NCBI RefSeq assembly: GCF_041260155.1
Contig: NC_091931.1
Span: 23,953,654 to 24,017,653, forward strand
Reading direction: 5' to 3'
DNA length: 64,000 bases
Source: Ptychodera flava
Taxonomy: Eukaryota > Hemichordata > Enteropneusta > Ptychoderidae
Part shown: piece after piece, positions 15,601 to 28,700 of the stretch
Position numbering within the stretch: the stretch's first letter is position 1
Layout: each line of letters starts with the position of its first letter
Translations under genes and position numbers: made by a program
The notes under the pieces: generated by a model
Database searches by the model: none
The model's input: the letters and a program-made list of their open reading frames with translations, nothing else
What the model was told of the DNA's origin: nothing

Positions 15601-16700
15601 CTTTATTGAGTCTCCATGATGTCGCATGCTAAAATTCGGCTGTTCCATACTTGATAGAACTGAGTACGACAGCAGTGTTATATAAAACAAACATCACCAG
15701 GTGTCCCCTGAATGTCTATTTTCAATTGAAAAATATTGCTATTTTACGACCGCGGTCCACACTTGCATCATTTGAGAGGTAAGAACCAAAGTCTTCTCGA
15801 ACGAGTGGTCAAACCTTCAAACTCGCGTCAGAACAGATAAGCTCAGGACAATTGGGTTTGTTTTGGCACATTCCCTGTGGTTTTGGTTATCGATCGCATC
15901 TTTTCGAGACGTGCGCGTCGTGGCGTTTTTTGAACAAAATCTCCACCTTTGTATTCCGACACGATTAAAATAGCTGGCGCATGCGCACGGTATAAATGGA
16001 TAGATTCCATTTTTTGAGCTGGTTCTCTTCCCTCCTCACAAAATGCGAAAAGGGAAAGTCTCAGAGAAAGTACTTTGCTGCCAGGGAAATGTTGTTGTAA
16101 TTTTATACGAAGATGGTAAACAGTAACGTAATTTCTTATTATGTACTAGAAATCTGATGGGAACTATGCTGGCTTCTCTTGAACTGTGAACTTACAGCTA
16201 AAATAAAGGGACGTTCTTTTTGACAACCAACAACATAATCTGTTTGAATTCATAGTCACGTTTTAGAAGTTATGATATTGAAAAAAATGTTCAAGAGAGC
16301 GAGCTTGTTCTGCTAATGGCCGCATACAAACTATGTACACATACGGACTTTTTCTCCACCAAAATGATATATGCTGCCATGAGTCACATTTTCATTCTGA
16401 AGTAAATCGTATGCGTCTGCATTTATCGGAGAAAGCGTTCACGATGAAACCAAATACACAAACAATTAAACAAAATAACACCTCCTCGAAAAGCGATAAG
16501 TGGTTCGTGAATCTGCTAAAATATGCTTGCTTCGGTTATTGTTAAAACAACATTCAGTGTTTTGCATACTAAAAACTCCATGTACGCTGATTATAAGTAT
16601 TCTGTGAAAAGTAATCAATTTCTATAATCATAGCATTATTGGGACATTATATTGATGAACTTCGGTACCACGAATGCATACAGTTCATCATAGAGAAATA
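12700..16700. other. Unit A DNA upstream of gene A; mostly non-coding
   Basis: Aligns in blocks with unit B 25,790-29,720 (CTCCTGGACAACACAAACGC at 12,988 and 26,066; GAATTTGC near 13,320 and 26,335). Apart from the possible exon at 14719-14905 I see no gene. Confidence 0.5.
14719..14905 (+). other. Possible coding exon of unknown function (GC-rich)
   Basis: A 187-bp stretch much richer in GC than its surroundings, open in one plus-strand frame, preceded by GACTTCAG| and followed by CAG|GTAAAG. The predicted peptide (starting SRELGQKPLDHW) matches no family I know. The unit B counterpart (about 28,095-28,190) lacks the middle, so either the exon is dead there or this is not an exon. The minus strand is also open, which weakens the case. 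Confidence 0.2.
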
Positions 16701-18371
16701 GCAAGTTCAGATAATGTGGATACTGAAGTTCTTCTATGTGGTAAGATGACAGACGTGCTGATGAACTCCAAGTTTCCACCATGGTCGGATTCCAGATTGC
16801 ATCACCATCGATCTCAAAAAACAATTCAGCAAGTTTGTTTTGTTTTGTTTTGTTTTGTTCTGTTTTGTTCAATAATTGAATGTTGGGGCTATTGGAGTAT
16901 GTCTAGAGTCACAGTAAAGCTATTTTCTGGTTGCAGAATTACAGCTTTATTTACGTATCAATTGCAGCCAGAATACAGGACGGCCATCGATTGACTGTAT
17001 GCCCCCACATACACACATGGTTACAACTTCCTGAATGCGACATCGCAAGGCCGCAAAAATGGACAATGTGCGCCTATAAGCAATGTTTTCTTATTTCATA
17101 AAGATTCTTTCTTACTATCATTGCATATTTATTCATGTATCCTTTTCTTCCATTCTCTTTCTGCCTTGTCTGTCCACTCCCCCAATCATGGGTCTATTGA
17201 CCTGGCTGGCTGTCTGTCTGTCGGTCTGCCTACCGTGGTAAAGGGTCCACAGGATGAACAATAGGACAAAGCAGAAGAGGTTAGAAGAGGTTTTGCTAAT
17301 TCCTTTTGAAATAAAATCATGCAGACGTCCACGGATAATGGGGTGCTGTATGAGCTTCCAAGATTTAATTCGAAAATTTGTCATGAATTGGATTTACCTG
17401 TACACAGTGAAATACATTACCTCTTTCAAGAGCGTTTGTCTTTGTGGACGGCGGAGGAGGTGACTGGTGCAAACGTATGGTTGCAGTGAGTGTTATTCTA
17501 ATTCACGTGTCATGTGCTGTTCAGCCAACCCGTAGATTATGAATTTGCTGTGAAATATCGAGGTTGTTTATGCTGCCACATTTAATACAGCTGATCATTG
17601 ACTATTTTTTGACAATATTCCTTTCACATATGACAATAAATGATAAAAATGTATTTAACACTCGGTCAAGTATTTGGGTATCGCTCATTTAGTTCTTGCT
17701 GAGTCATCGTAGTCAAAATTCGATTATTAGAGGAAAAGAATAAACAATATATTGCATCACAGGTACATCTACCAATATGTCAGGCATATATACCATTGAA
17801 ACGTTATTTTACATTATTTTTCTCTTAAATCAAATTTTAACGTTTAATAGCTTGGCTAAAACGAAATAAGTGAAATCCAAAATACATGAGCGGGTGTCAT
17901 TTGTAGAGCGTCTCCCTTCCAGGAAAACTTCGGCAAGTAAGCACAAGATATACAGACAAAGAGCGAGAGATATACAGAGAAACAACTGGCGTCCGAATTT
18001 CATAAAACAATAGAGAGGCTTATACATCGTTTATAATATTAAAGTTGACAGAGACAATGCCATAATTGCAGAGATTTTAGAGAATAGAGTGATGGAATTA
18101 GCAGATAGCTTTACCTAAGTGATCTGTGATGTCAACTCTTTCGAGACTGTGCTGATTTTCAAACTTGAAAGCAACCAGTCAGCCTCTCTACGGCATAGAC
18201 CTACGAGAGATTATAAAGCCAATTCCAGAAGGTAAACTGTATGCCCTGGTTTGTCAAGATCAAGGATACTTCAGTAAAGCATTGGGTTAAAAATAATACT
18301 AAATTATCAAAATGTATAAGATGATAAAATAAACTATACGTTTCAGGCAAACTGGAAAGGTTTGCTCTGTG
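16701..18371. other. Spacer between units A and B; no gene seen
   Basis: Contains a TTTTG pentanucleotide run at 16,828-16,870. No exon, TIR pair or repeat array of note elsewhere. Confidence 0.5.
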
Positions 18372-18730
18372 TAAGGTAGATCACGCCTCGGGGACAGATA
18401 TTCTGACTCTCAAACTTTTACAATTCTTTTCTGATCTACCACTTGTGGGGGCTCATTTTAACCCTCTTGGAGAAAGAAAAACTTTCATCGTCTTAATTTT
18501 TCGAAAATGTAAAATTCAATTTTCCCCCATAGATTTAACACAGGAGTGGCGGCCATTTTGAATTTTAAATATCGCAAAATGATGGGTAATTTGTTTCTCT
18601 AGTTCCAACTTTGCACGGTGACCCCCGATTTTTATTGTTGATTTGGTATACGAGAGTGGTTGAAAGTTCCCTTCAGTAAAGTTTGAGTAAAAAGTTCAAG
18701 TCCTTCACTTTCGAGGCGCATACTACCTTA
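18372..18730 (-). mobile_element. MITE copy 4, best-preserved (359 bp)
   Basis: Both ends are intact: TAAGGTAGATCACGCCTCG on the left and CGAGGCGCATACTACCTTA on the right, an imperfect inverted repeat of about 19 bp. TA at both edges fits a Tc1/mariner-type TA target, though TTAA cannot be excluded. No ORF. Confidence 0.85.
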
Positions 18731-19591
18731 AACGAATGCTACTTGTTCGAAAACATGATAATGCCACAAATTGACATAAATTACACATATGTGAACTTTT
18801 CATCGGAACGGCTACACCTAGATCAGTTTCAAAAAAATTGATTGAGAACAGAGACAAGTCAACAATAATATTGATGAATGGCTTGACTAAACCAACAATC
18901 CACGGTACTTATGAAAGGCCATGACATACCCCGTACTGAATTATTGTTTCAAATTGGTGTTAAGGGTGTTTTCCATTATATAAAGCCGAAGTAACATTTA
19001 TGGCTTGCTAAAAGCAGCAAAAATAATATGAGACTACATGTGTTCTCAATTTTGTCATACTTATTTATCATGATTAAACATAAAAGAACGAGAATGTGTC
19101 AACGATGTTTTCCTTTACTTATTGGCGAAGTCACATTTATGGCTTCCTAATGGTAGAAAAAATGACACGTAACTACGTCTGTTCTCCATGACGTCATCGT
19201 TATTTATTTTGATAAACAAAAAAGAACGAGTACGTGTCACACATTGAGTAAACTCAATTGCATCGAATTACATCCTCGGTTCTAGATACACCTACGTGAA
19301 TCAATATCCCATCACCATATCAGGTTGACGAAATGAGATCACTGAAAAATGTTCCATGAAAACTTTTCTATTGGCTTTTTTGATATTGTTCCAATCGGGT
19401 ATATCTTTTGCAAGTCATATTATGGTTGACCCAGATGGTTTATGTGACCTAACATCGTATTGTATGTTAGGCTGCAAATTGAACTAATGAAAATATTAGA
19501 CTCTTAAAAGTAATACACCTGCTAAACGGCATGCGCATATAACATCAATGAGTAAAGAAAGAATTTCCTCATTGACACTACACGTATTGTG

Positions 19592-19697
<106 letters not shown>

Positions 19698-20149
19698 ACA
19701 AACGGAGACAGACGGATAGAAATTGAAAGATTCATAAAACGTTTCCTTTTATGTAAATCCGATAACTCAAGATCCAGTTGTCGTTTAAGAAGTTACACAC
19801 CAAATTTACTGGGACGAGAATGTTGAAGATCGGTTTAATATGCTTAGGCCTTGTTAGTTGCTTAGGATTATTATTATGGTGATAACGGTGATGATGTGCT
19901 GATGTGGCCTTTTCTTACATCATCATTGTCTGCGGCAAATTACCTCGTCAATTTGTTGTTGGTTGCTCGCCGATTGTAATTGATCTGTCGACTACACAAA
20001 CATAAATGAGGTACCCTTATTTGCGGTCATTTTGTGTGTTTACACCCTTTATTTGTTTGTTTGTCGTCAGTATGTTTTGTCCTTGTTTGATCAATGTGAT
20101 GCGTACCCGCATAGTCGGCTTTCCAGGTTACAGGAATGTTGAAAAATAT

Positions 20150-20330
<181 letters not shown>

Positions 20331-20865
20331 TGTTTGATCAATCAGTAGAATTTTGTAGAAAAAGTATGTCTGTGAAATCGCTTTATCTATGCTGTGTCAG
20401 CGCGACATTTCAATCGGCAAGACTGTAAAACTGAACCCTTTACTGATATGTAGTGCAATTTGATATCATCTTAGGAGGTAAGCTATTTAGGCACATTTAG
20501 AAACGTACTGATTTCAAATACAAGGAGGCCGATGACGTTAATATAAATGTAGATTAAGAGGAGACAATTTTCTGTGTGAAATAAAATCAACAGAGAAGCG
20601 TTCCTGTATCTCGGAACTTTCAGAATCTACACCACTGTACTGTGATTGTACTTTTGCTCGAAAGAAATATTCGACAAAATTTCGTCATGTGTCGATCATA
20701 CGTCATTTACGCTGATCCATCGCTGTGGCCGTCTTGCCCTCTCTGTCAGCCGTAGAGTTGTTGACAGTAACGTGATACAGTTTAGGACGTTTGTTAGAAT
20801 ATATTGGATTGGACATGCAGTGACTACAACCAGAATTTTGTGGTTAATCGGATAGGTAAAGAGCA

Positions 20866-21095
20866 GGCTCCCATATGTTCATTATGTGAACATTTGCCGA
20901 GTATGTGAGAGCGAATGCTTCATGAACTCTACAGCGTGTGGAGGGGTCGCAGTCAGAAAAATTGTAACAACTAAGCTCGCTTATTGAACCGTACTTTTTA
21001 AGGATGGGGATTTGGCGCGGTTTTGGCTGTGATGTCTTCGCTTGGTGACTGGGTGCCGTATGTTGTGAGTTCGAATCCGATCGAAAAATATATTG
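20866..21095 (+). mobile_element. Insertion carrying a tRNA-like (SINE-like) segment
   Basis: Unit B has about 230 bases here that unit A lacks: flanking AAAGAGCA and TTCACTG blocks are adjacent in A near 7665-7690. Bases 21,005-21,085 resemble a pol III promoter: a TTGGCGCGGTTTTGG A-box-like stretch, then GAGTTCGAATCC, a good B box. It does not fold into a clear tRNA, so I call it SINE-like, not a tRNA gene. Confidence 0.35.
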
Positions 21096-22279
21096 AATTC
21101 ACTGGATACACACTCTTGCGGTACGCACGACAGAAATCCTCCATTCGATCTTCACATCCTTGCTCCCTTGATCACAATCTCTGTTGAGGACTACTCAGTA
21201 TCCACCAAAGGTGATTGGTGAGTCAGTTGACAATTTTCGAAACGAAAAGAAAACAAGTCATAACACATTGATATTGCTTTAATGATAATATTTATTGCAT
21301 GCAAAGATATATCAAGAAACGGGACTACCATCCTTTATACATTATTTAACCGATGTTGCCGTTCATATTCCAATGATATAAATTTTATCCCCTAGGGCGT
21401 TTCTCAACAGACTTATTACAGAAAGAATTCTAACAGAAACCATCACTAAGTATACGCTGACACGAAAACAGTTTACTTTTGAGTTAGCTGAAGAAAGAAG
21501 CAAAATAATTGATCATATAAGCGTTGTATCGCGAAACCTCCTAGAAAGGTCACGATAAATACAGTTTCGTTGTCCTGTTCAGTTTCCATTACATAGTTCG
21601 TCTTCAAGCTGGTTCAACGGCGGGCCGAGTTCCATTCCACCTGTTCCGGTTCAGCTGCAAATTATTAAAAAGAAATTAAGTGAAGTTTCTTCCAAGTGGT
21701 GGGGAGGCATATTGAAGTTAAATATCAATAGAATAAAAATGGCAAAACGCTTCAAATATTCTTATTTTGAAAAATAAGGGGCTGTCTTGCGTTACTGTGA
21801 AGCTCACTCATTCGTCACTCAAATGGTCCATCGGGAGAAATTGTTCAAATCGAAGAGTGAAACATTGCACTTTAATGCTATACAAAGAAAGGGCTGATGT
21901 GCAGCGTCCCGGAATCTGTTATCCAGTTGGATGGCTGAATCTTACCGTTATAATTAGATAATACAAATAGACTCCCTAAGTTGCTGTGAATAGTGACAAT
22001 CGACCAATGAGATATAACTTTCCGAGCACGCTGCACATCAGCAGGAAAGAAAGGATTGAACAGCTCTTTGGGGTCCTGTGCCTTATTATTATGCGTAACT
22101 TATGACGTAACTGGTGGTAAATATTCAAGTATAGAAAGTTGTTTGTCTTCAGTTTCATACTAAAGTCACACAATTTGAAACTTATGTATCTGAGATGGAG
22201 TTTTTTTTAAATAATGTGTATCTTCGTGTCACCTGCAACCATCAAGGGTGATGACAATTACCAACTTCATGAGATTTTG

Positions 22280-22608
22280 TAGACTTGGTTCAAGTCGGTG
22301 AATTTCTAAAAAAAACTTTTGTAATAGTTTCTCTTGAGTCTCTCCTATTTCATACAAACCTACTTGGAATTTAGCAGCCCAGGCCTCAGGCCAGGTTTTC
22401 CTTGCGATTAATTGAACGCGTTACCTTTGAGTCTGCGCAGTAGTGAGTTAATTTCTGCCGGGTGTGATTCCGGGAGAAACTCCCCTGTACAGCGTTCATC
22501 CCACTCATTGCGTTCACAACACTCACGCGCTTCACATGAAAACAGAACACAAATCATCGCGTTCACCCCACTCAAACATTCAGAAATCACAGATTTGAAC
22601 CAAGCCTA
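22280..22608. mobile_element. 329-bp MITE with 9-bp target duplication, 3' flank of gene B
   Basis: Ends are inverted: TAGACTTGGTTCAA on the left and TTGAACCAAGCCTA on the right. It is flanked by GAGATTTTG (22,271-22,279) and GAGATTCTG (22,609-22,617), a 9-bp target duplication with one mismatch. Unit A has the uninterrupted site (near 8,710-8,720). The length of the duplication suggests a MULE-type or hAT-type transposase. Confidence 0.7.
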
Positions 22609-22677
22609 GAGATTCTGCCGAGACAGAGACATACTGTAATAATCAAGTGCTTCGATAATTACCATGATGTACAAGAC

Positions 22678-22845
22678 TTAACCCCAGCAGGGCTTTGGGC
22701 GGCGGAAGTGCCTACGTCTCATGCACATGAAACGACGCCGATGGGCACATTTGAGATCGTTCCAGTGTCCATTCCTGTACATCTCCACGCAGTCCTCGTT
22801 TTTGTAGTTGTTAGGCTCACCACGGCTCCATCTTCGGTAATTGTA
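22678..22845 (-). CDS. Exon 5 of gene B: sugar-binding loop and C-terminus
   Basis: 168 nt from TACTGTAG| to TAA at 22680-22678. It carries [19 protein letters not shown] and the basic tail RRRHFRRPKPCWG. Confidence 0.85.
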   Translation of the reverse strand, partial: YNYRRWSRGEPNNYKNEDCVEMYRNGHWNDLKCAHRRRFMCMRRRHFRRPKPCWG

Positions 22846-25579
22846 CTACAGTACAAGCATGGATAAAAATTTTACCACATTACAAAGTTTAATATGTTTG
22901 GTACGATTTATTTTGAACTTCCTGTGCCTTCCACGTTATCAACACAATATTAATCAGGCGATGGGGATTTAAAGTACGTTGATTGTCAACAATTTCATTA
23001 TTTCTAGTATTTTTCTTTCACGGCTACGCTATGAGGTTCAGACTTTATGGCTATGTCGTTACACATGTGATCTGTAGCTGTTTGTAAATGCGTTAATTTT
23101 CTTCTCCAATGCGAATATAGCACCTTTCAAGGGTAAACCCCCCACACACACACACACAAACACACCCCCAAAGACAAATGTGACACATGCACAAAAGCAG
23201 GAATTTATCATTCTTTTTTATAACATAGGTATATTGACGAAGATATTAGACGTCACCGAATCTTTCATTAAAGATCTTTAACTCTTCATAATGAGCTTTT
23301 CATTGGAGGCTGAAAATAAGCGTCCTTACCGGAGCTCGATTGATCCATTTGAAACGTCCCTCGACACGTATGTCGTTCAAACCTATCCACAGGTTTCCGT
23401 AGCGACGTGCGTAAGCTGATTTTTTTTTAAGAAAATGACCATAAAAGAATTTTAAAAAAAACGTTAAGTCAATGATCGACATTGGAAAATGCCCCGCATT
23501 TGAAGTACAATACTGATTCTTCGGTATCTGCAAAGTGCTGTGAAGTCGGTTCAAATCACAAGGCGTCAGCTAACCTTAGTTTAACCGAATACTTTGAAAG
23601 TCTATGTTTGTCCGTCCGTCCGTCCGTCCGTCCGTCCATGATAGGCCTTTCTATCAGTTTATAAGATCATTTAATCCGTCTTGATATGAAATATGATTGC
23701 AAAACATGAAAGTAAATAACAAAAATTCCCTAACTAAGTCTGAATAATCAAAGCAGAATCCAATTCCTCATCTATCTTTCTCATCTGTTTGACGCCAAAG
23801 ACTATTTTGTTTTCAATGGTATTACCTCTGACAATGCAGTTCTGGCGGTGGTTATGGATGCTGACAAGAGTACCGCGATGTCTTCTACAAACACGTTGCG
23901 CCGTACACCAGTTGAGTCGGGCAGTAAACACCCTGTAGCACCTCCTGTGGCGGCAGACCCATCGTTTATGAGCTGTGAAAAAGGAATCAGGGAAACCAAA
24001 ACACTGCGGGGATACATATGTCATGTGACTACAATGCTACACAGTAATTTTTTTTCTCTGATTTACATACGGAACGTTTAATTCTCATGGAGGTACGGAC
24101 GAAACGTTGCTCTTACTATGATGTAACAACTTGATCAATGTAAATATTTTCTTGGAAAGAAATTGTCAAGCGTCCTCCCTATTAACAAATTTGCAAAGAG
24201 TAAAGCCGTGTGCGACCGAAAAGTAAATTTCTGTCTCCTTTGTTGCAGAAGAATGTAATTTGTCTCCGCTGTTACTTTAATTTTTGGACAAAAATATTAT
24301 GTGTTTTATGACATTTCCATCGCCGTAAGATTACAGTTGGGTTAATACCAAATGCATTATGAAAATTGTTTTCATAAAGCAGGCGAAAGCCCGATTGGTG
24401 GCAAGCACTGGTCTATGAAAACACAGCCCTGTGATAAAAGCCTTATTTTCAGTGCCCTTGTGGTACACTTTGCGCTACTCACCGCGCGACCAACTCATGG
24501 CTGCACTTTGTCCGATGCATTTGCAGACCAGTGACCGAACTAATCATTCGAATTGGTCATCAAAAGACACATAACTTGTCAGTAAACACTTACCATCTTT
24601 CACAAGGGCTTCTTCATCGACGTCTTCACTACTCTCCTCCGTCTCATCGTTGGCTGCGCTCATTTGGTGCATATCGACCTCTTCCTCCTCCGCCTCCTCA
24701 TCGACTTCTTCCTCCGCGGTTTCGCCTAGATCAGCACTTTCTGCTTCTACTTCTTCTTCTTGGACACTGCATTTATTCTGGCCGGCTGTATCAACATCTT
24801 TCACGTCCTCCTCTTCAACGCTGCGTTCATCCAGGTCGCTTTCATCGAACTCCTCCATGTCGTCTTCTTCAAAACTTCTCTCTTCCAAATCATCTTCTGA
24901 GTCTTCGAATTCTGCCTCAGACGCGATTTCAGGTATCTCTTCAACGGCAAATGCTTCGTCGATGGAAGACTCTGCTTTGGGTTCGGGGGCAGCGAAGCAT
25001 GCTGATAGTACGGCTAGTACTAACAGCGTCGTGATAACAAACACTCTCCTGAAATTAAAAATGATATCGCTAGACATAAAACGAACAGAGATATTTCCCA
25101 CGTTTATTACCCTGTATATTGTTGTAGCTCAAAAAAATACAGAACGATCAGTTTTCTTTCTCTGGAACAGGATGTAGTGTCAATAAGAAGACTATATTGC
25201 CCACGTGTCTACTTCTTAGCATATCACTTATGTTTTCTCTGTCCATCGTACATGTAGTCTCGACCAAAAATCTTCGGAGAATGGAAAGATTTCCATTAAA
25301 ACACCATGATTACTTTGGAAACAATCAATCGTTGTGTGTTTTTGGACACTGAAGCGATTCGTTAACATACTAACATGAAGAAGCGGCTTAGACTTATTGG
25401 CAGCGAATTAGTTTCATAAGAAGTAAGAAGGAAAAATAACGTAAATATCACGGTAGCTTGTTTTGAGACCAGGGGCGGACTCTGAGGTGTGTTATTCCAC
25501 TCCAATGCTGGCACACCGTGAGGCAAAATCAAAGTTAGTCGAAGTAGCAGCGTAAACGATTGAAGCAGTATACTCACAT
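22678..25579 (-). CDS. proMBP-like secreted protein B: acidic propiece plus Arg-rich C-type lectin domain (285 aa)
   Basis: Paralogue of gene A with the same five exons: AT at 25579-25578, then 25048-24594, 23972-23826, 23415-23330, 22845-22678. The propiece is 19 residues longer than in A because of an inserted acidic block that includes a cysteine (QNKCSVQEEE): 61 Asp/Glu against about 6 Lys/Arg. The lectin domain is 133 residues with 29 Arg, 5 Lys and 7 acids, and keeps [32 protein letters not shown] and RRFMC. A KR pair next to the domain boundary (KDGAHKRW) could be a processing site. Likely a secreted or granule-stored cationic lectin held neutral by its propiece; that role is inferred from the vertebrate MBP layout. 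The lectin exons differ from A far more than the start of the propiece exon does. Confidence 0.85.
23330..23415 (-). CDS. Exon 4 of gene B
   Basis: 86 nt between AAAAATCAG| and |GTAAGG. It encodes AYARRYGNLWIGLND and RFKWINRAP. Confidence 0.85.
23605..23638. repeat. (GTCC)n short tandem repeat in intron 3 of gene B
   Basis: About seven GTCC units. Not present in the matching intron of gene A. Confidence 0.85.
23826..23972 (-). CDS. Exon 3 of gene B: N-terminal half of the lectin domain
   Basis: 147 nt between TTTTTCACAG| and |GTAATA. It encodes WVCRHRRCYRVF through LVSIHNHRQNC. It has gained one cysteine (QNC) where gene A has Arg, giving an odd extra Cys. Confidence 0.85.
24594..25048 (-). 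CDS. Exon 2 of gene B: signal peptide and acidic propiece
   Basis: 455 nt between TTAATTTCAG| and |GTAAGT. The first base completes the split ATG. A longer read-through ORF starts at 25101 but would ignore the conserved acceptor, donor and promoter, and gene A has no ATG there, so I reject that start. Confidence 0.85.
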
Positions 25580-25650
25580 GTTTCTGACGATGTTGCCAAA
25601 TTCCGCCGAATTTTCTACACTGTACTTCAAAAGAACAGTGTCGGTCGAGT
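25578..25650 (-). other. Exon 1 of gene B (5' UTR plus AT of the start codon)
   Basis: From the start predicted by the TATA box to the donor AAACAT|GTGAGT. No complete ATG inside, as in gene A. Confidence 0.65.
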
Positions 25651-25676
25651 GTCTGTACAGGGCGAAAATCCCAAAC

Positions 25677-25683
25677 TTTTATA
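25677..25683 (-). promoter_or_regulatory. TATA box of gene B
   Basis: TATAAAA in the conserved block CCTATAAAAGTTTGGGAT, with GCCCTGTACAGACAC about 25 bases downstream in both genes. Confidence 0.7.
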
Positions 25684-25707
25684 GGAATTGGTGTTGTCAT
25701 TCAATTA

Positions 25708-25744
25708 ATATGCAAAAGATCGGTTGGGCTACTGCAGTTATTGG
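25708..25744 (-). promoter_or_regulatory. Octamer-like and CCAAT elements of gene B
   Basis: TTTGCATAT (25716-25708) and CCAAT (25744-25740), with the same order and nearly the same spacing to the TATA box as in gene A. Confidence 0.55.
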
Positions 25745-25799
25745 CTGCACCCCCTCAAGACGACAACCCGGTTTTGTCCTTGTAAGTTATCTTTTATCA

Positions 25800-28700
25800 T
25801 AAACATGTTACAGATATCGATTTCGGTCTCTGAAAGCCTGTTTGAAATTCAACGTTAACCGGAAAGGGTTTTTGCAATGTGGAAATATTTGAGATCACAC
25901 TGAGAAACGCGGAGGACAAAGCTAGGTTGAGGGATGCAAATTAACAGAAGCACTTGTATGAATGCGTGAATGAAAAGTGGATTTATAATGTCTGAAACTT
26001 TGTAAATGCTAAAACAAGAAGCAATAAAATGCTGGTCTATAATCAGAATTCGAATAAATAAAAACTCCTGGACAACACAAACGCGAATTGACAATACCGG
26101 ACGAACTTATTGACTTCTGGCTAATTTTTGATTTTTTTTAAACAAAATTTTATTTACTCGCCGCAATTGAATTACACTTTTTACGATATAGCCCGTTAAA
26201 GATCTGAGCGGGTTGAAACGCACATTTTGAAATGCTTTCACCGTTTATTAGTTATTTGAGAACATATATGTAATTTTTCATTTCCGACACGCGATGAGGG
26301 CTAACATTTTCAAGTCCACCGTCATACTCGATCGAATTTGCGATAGTTCTAACATCGACTGTTGCATGTGGTAAAATTGACAGCGACTTTAGTCTTTAGT
26401 TGTTTTATACTATCTCTTTCTCATCCTTAACTATTATCACTATTATCTTTCATTCCAACTGATATGAAGATGTGAATTCACGCAAAAATAAGTCGCAAAG
26501 ACTTACACGTACTCAGGGTATGCACAATGTTCAAACGATCATACCAGACTTTCAATGGATTTTTTTCCTTCAAAGTTGAAATGTTTTGCTGGTTACAGTT
26601 CATTTGATTAAGGTGGCCAATTTGTGATTGATATGGTAGTGGGGAAGTGGGCGACGAATGTGTCGCCCTTATGAGACAATACGAGACACACTACTCCAAC
26701 TATCAACCTGCCAGCCATATTCGTCGATAGCTTGTCGATTTGGCCGGTGTCTGACTTGATAATCGCAAACTGCTTCTGATAATGTTTAAATCTATTTCCC
26801 CGTAAACGATGTTTTTCTCAAGTGAGTTTCAATGTCTTGAAGACCAGATGTTTTGTGTTTTATACAAGGGTTCAGACGTATGTACTGATCGTATCCTTCT
26901 GGAAGATATTCTGTTTAAGTTTAAAAAGTCCGAAAGTCGTAGGAGGCGTCATATTTCCCATTTAAAAGCGAGAATACATTCAAAGATGGATTCAAGGTTT
27001 CCCATTTTTAACTGCGAAATTGAATGACCCTCTGTGACCTTCGTGAAAACGTTATGTAATTGTTCTGGGTATCGCAGTCCGAGGACGCAATGTCATACTG
27101 ATCCCAAAACGTCACGCAGTCCTAGCTTATAGCGTGTCAGAAGAGGGAAGGACGGGTACCCTGAAAAGAGTATATTCAAGGAAAGAAAGGACGCTTACCC
27201 GCAGTCCCGTATTTCTTACCGGAGGCAATGGCTGAGACCAGGATATATAGAACAAATATAATGTTTGTGCAGTGTAATTACGTGTACAGTTTAAGAGAAT
27301 ACGAATTTGAGCAGCCCTTCCTTGTATTTCCGTTGTTATTAATGTTCTCCCTTCTATGACCACATTTGCTTGCGCGTATGAGAGTAAGACGCGTTGAGTA
27401 TCGGTCATATTCTAGTATCCTATATGAAAGTCAAACAAACGATATTTTCGATTTGATTTCGCTCATTTTTCTTTCTCCTTCAACATTGTTTATCCGTCTC
27501 GTCACCGATCTTACTTTTGAATCCAAATCTACGCTATTTCCACCAACTTCGGATTTTATATCGAGAGCCCTAGCTGTGAGTCAATGTCTTTTCACAACTA
27601 ATTTGTCAGAACATATATTTATTTTGTCAAGATTCGAAACTCACATTTCAGGTCTTTTAGATACGTCCACGAATGTAATAGTATGCTTTATTTAACAAGA
27701 GTAAGTTTGAATCTTGTTTTCTCCTGCATTCTAAATTAAATTTGTCAATGCAATGTTTTACCTTTGTTATGATCAAGTTTTCGATGACCATCTTACACCG
27801 GTCACGATCCTCATTTGCCGGGCAGGTTCTCCTCGCGCCCCAAGGTCTGTAGATTTCCATATGTTTTAGTCGTCACGTATACCTTAATCCATTAGTCCTA
27901 TTCGGATCTTACTAACTATAGAAAAAAGCTAAACTTCGCCGTTCATTTGCTGATCCACACTACCTCTGACTTTATGTATTTGTCAACAATGAAACTTTCG
28001 GTTTGTGTAGAATAAATGCAAAATTTCTGGAATTGTTCGTTTAAATAAACCTGCAAAATATTGAAAAAAAACTTGGGACCGAGTCTACTTGGGTTCAAGA
28101 GGACATGGGGAGAAGCCATTGAACCATGGACAGCTGATCATGGCATGATGGATATCGACTGAGAGTCGAGCGAGTTTGACCCAGATAGATACACTGATGC
28201 CTAAACGTTTTATCAATCAGCTCTTTTTTAAAAAAAAACACAGCCTCGGAGTCATGGTTCATCTCGGGTGAAAAGGCGGCTTCAGATTCAAAAACGCATA
28301 CTTTGTATATAATGTAACTGGTAATAGTGTATACTTCAATACACCTGGATGGAGGCTTAGGTATCGTGAGTTAAAAATTGATCATATGAGCCAACAAATA
28401 CTGTTCAAAGTTTCAAGATATTTAGCTAATTGTGCAAAATTAAGCCTGTTCTTCCTGAAAACTGCCTAATTAAGTTTTAGTATTAAGATCCAATAGTTGA
28501 GAAATTACAGGAAAAGATGACATAATGTTTGCTTTCAAAACACGTTGTCACGATTAGATTCCGGTGAAAAAGATTACATCCTGGTCTGTTGATAGAGTGA
28601 AAAGAGACTTCTCGAAATCGGACCCATATTCAGTTCTCAGGCGCAGCAAAATGTAATTTCAGGGCGTTATGAATGTAAGATTCGCCGGAATCGACACGAA

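Noticed and set aside
25049..25101. Alternative start of gene B at the ATG at 25101
   Set aside because: It would translate intron 1. Gene A has no ATG there, and the donor, acceptor and promoter are conserved in both copies.
24531..25177. Plus-strand ORFs of 167 and 175 codons (Pro/Leu/Arg-rich and Ser-rich)
   Set aside because: Antisense shadows of the acidic exon of gene B, whose GAA/GAG codons leave the other strand free of stops. Same for 11,733-12,055.
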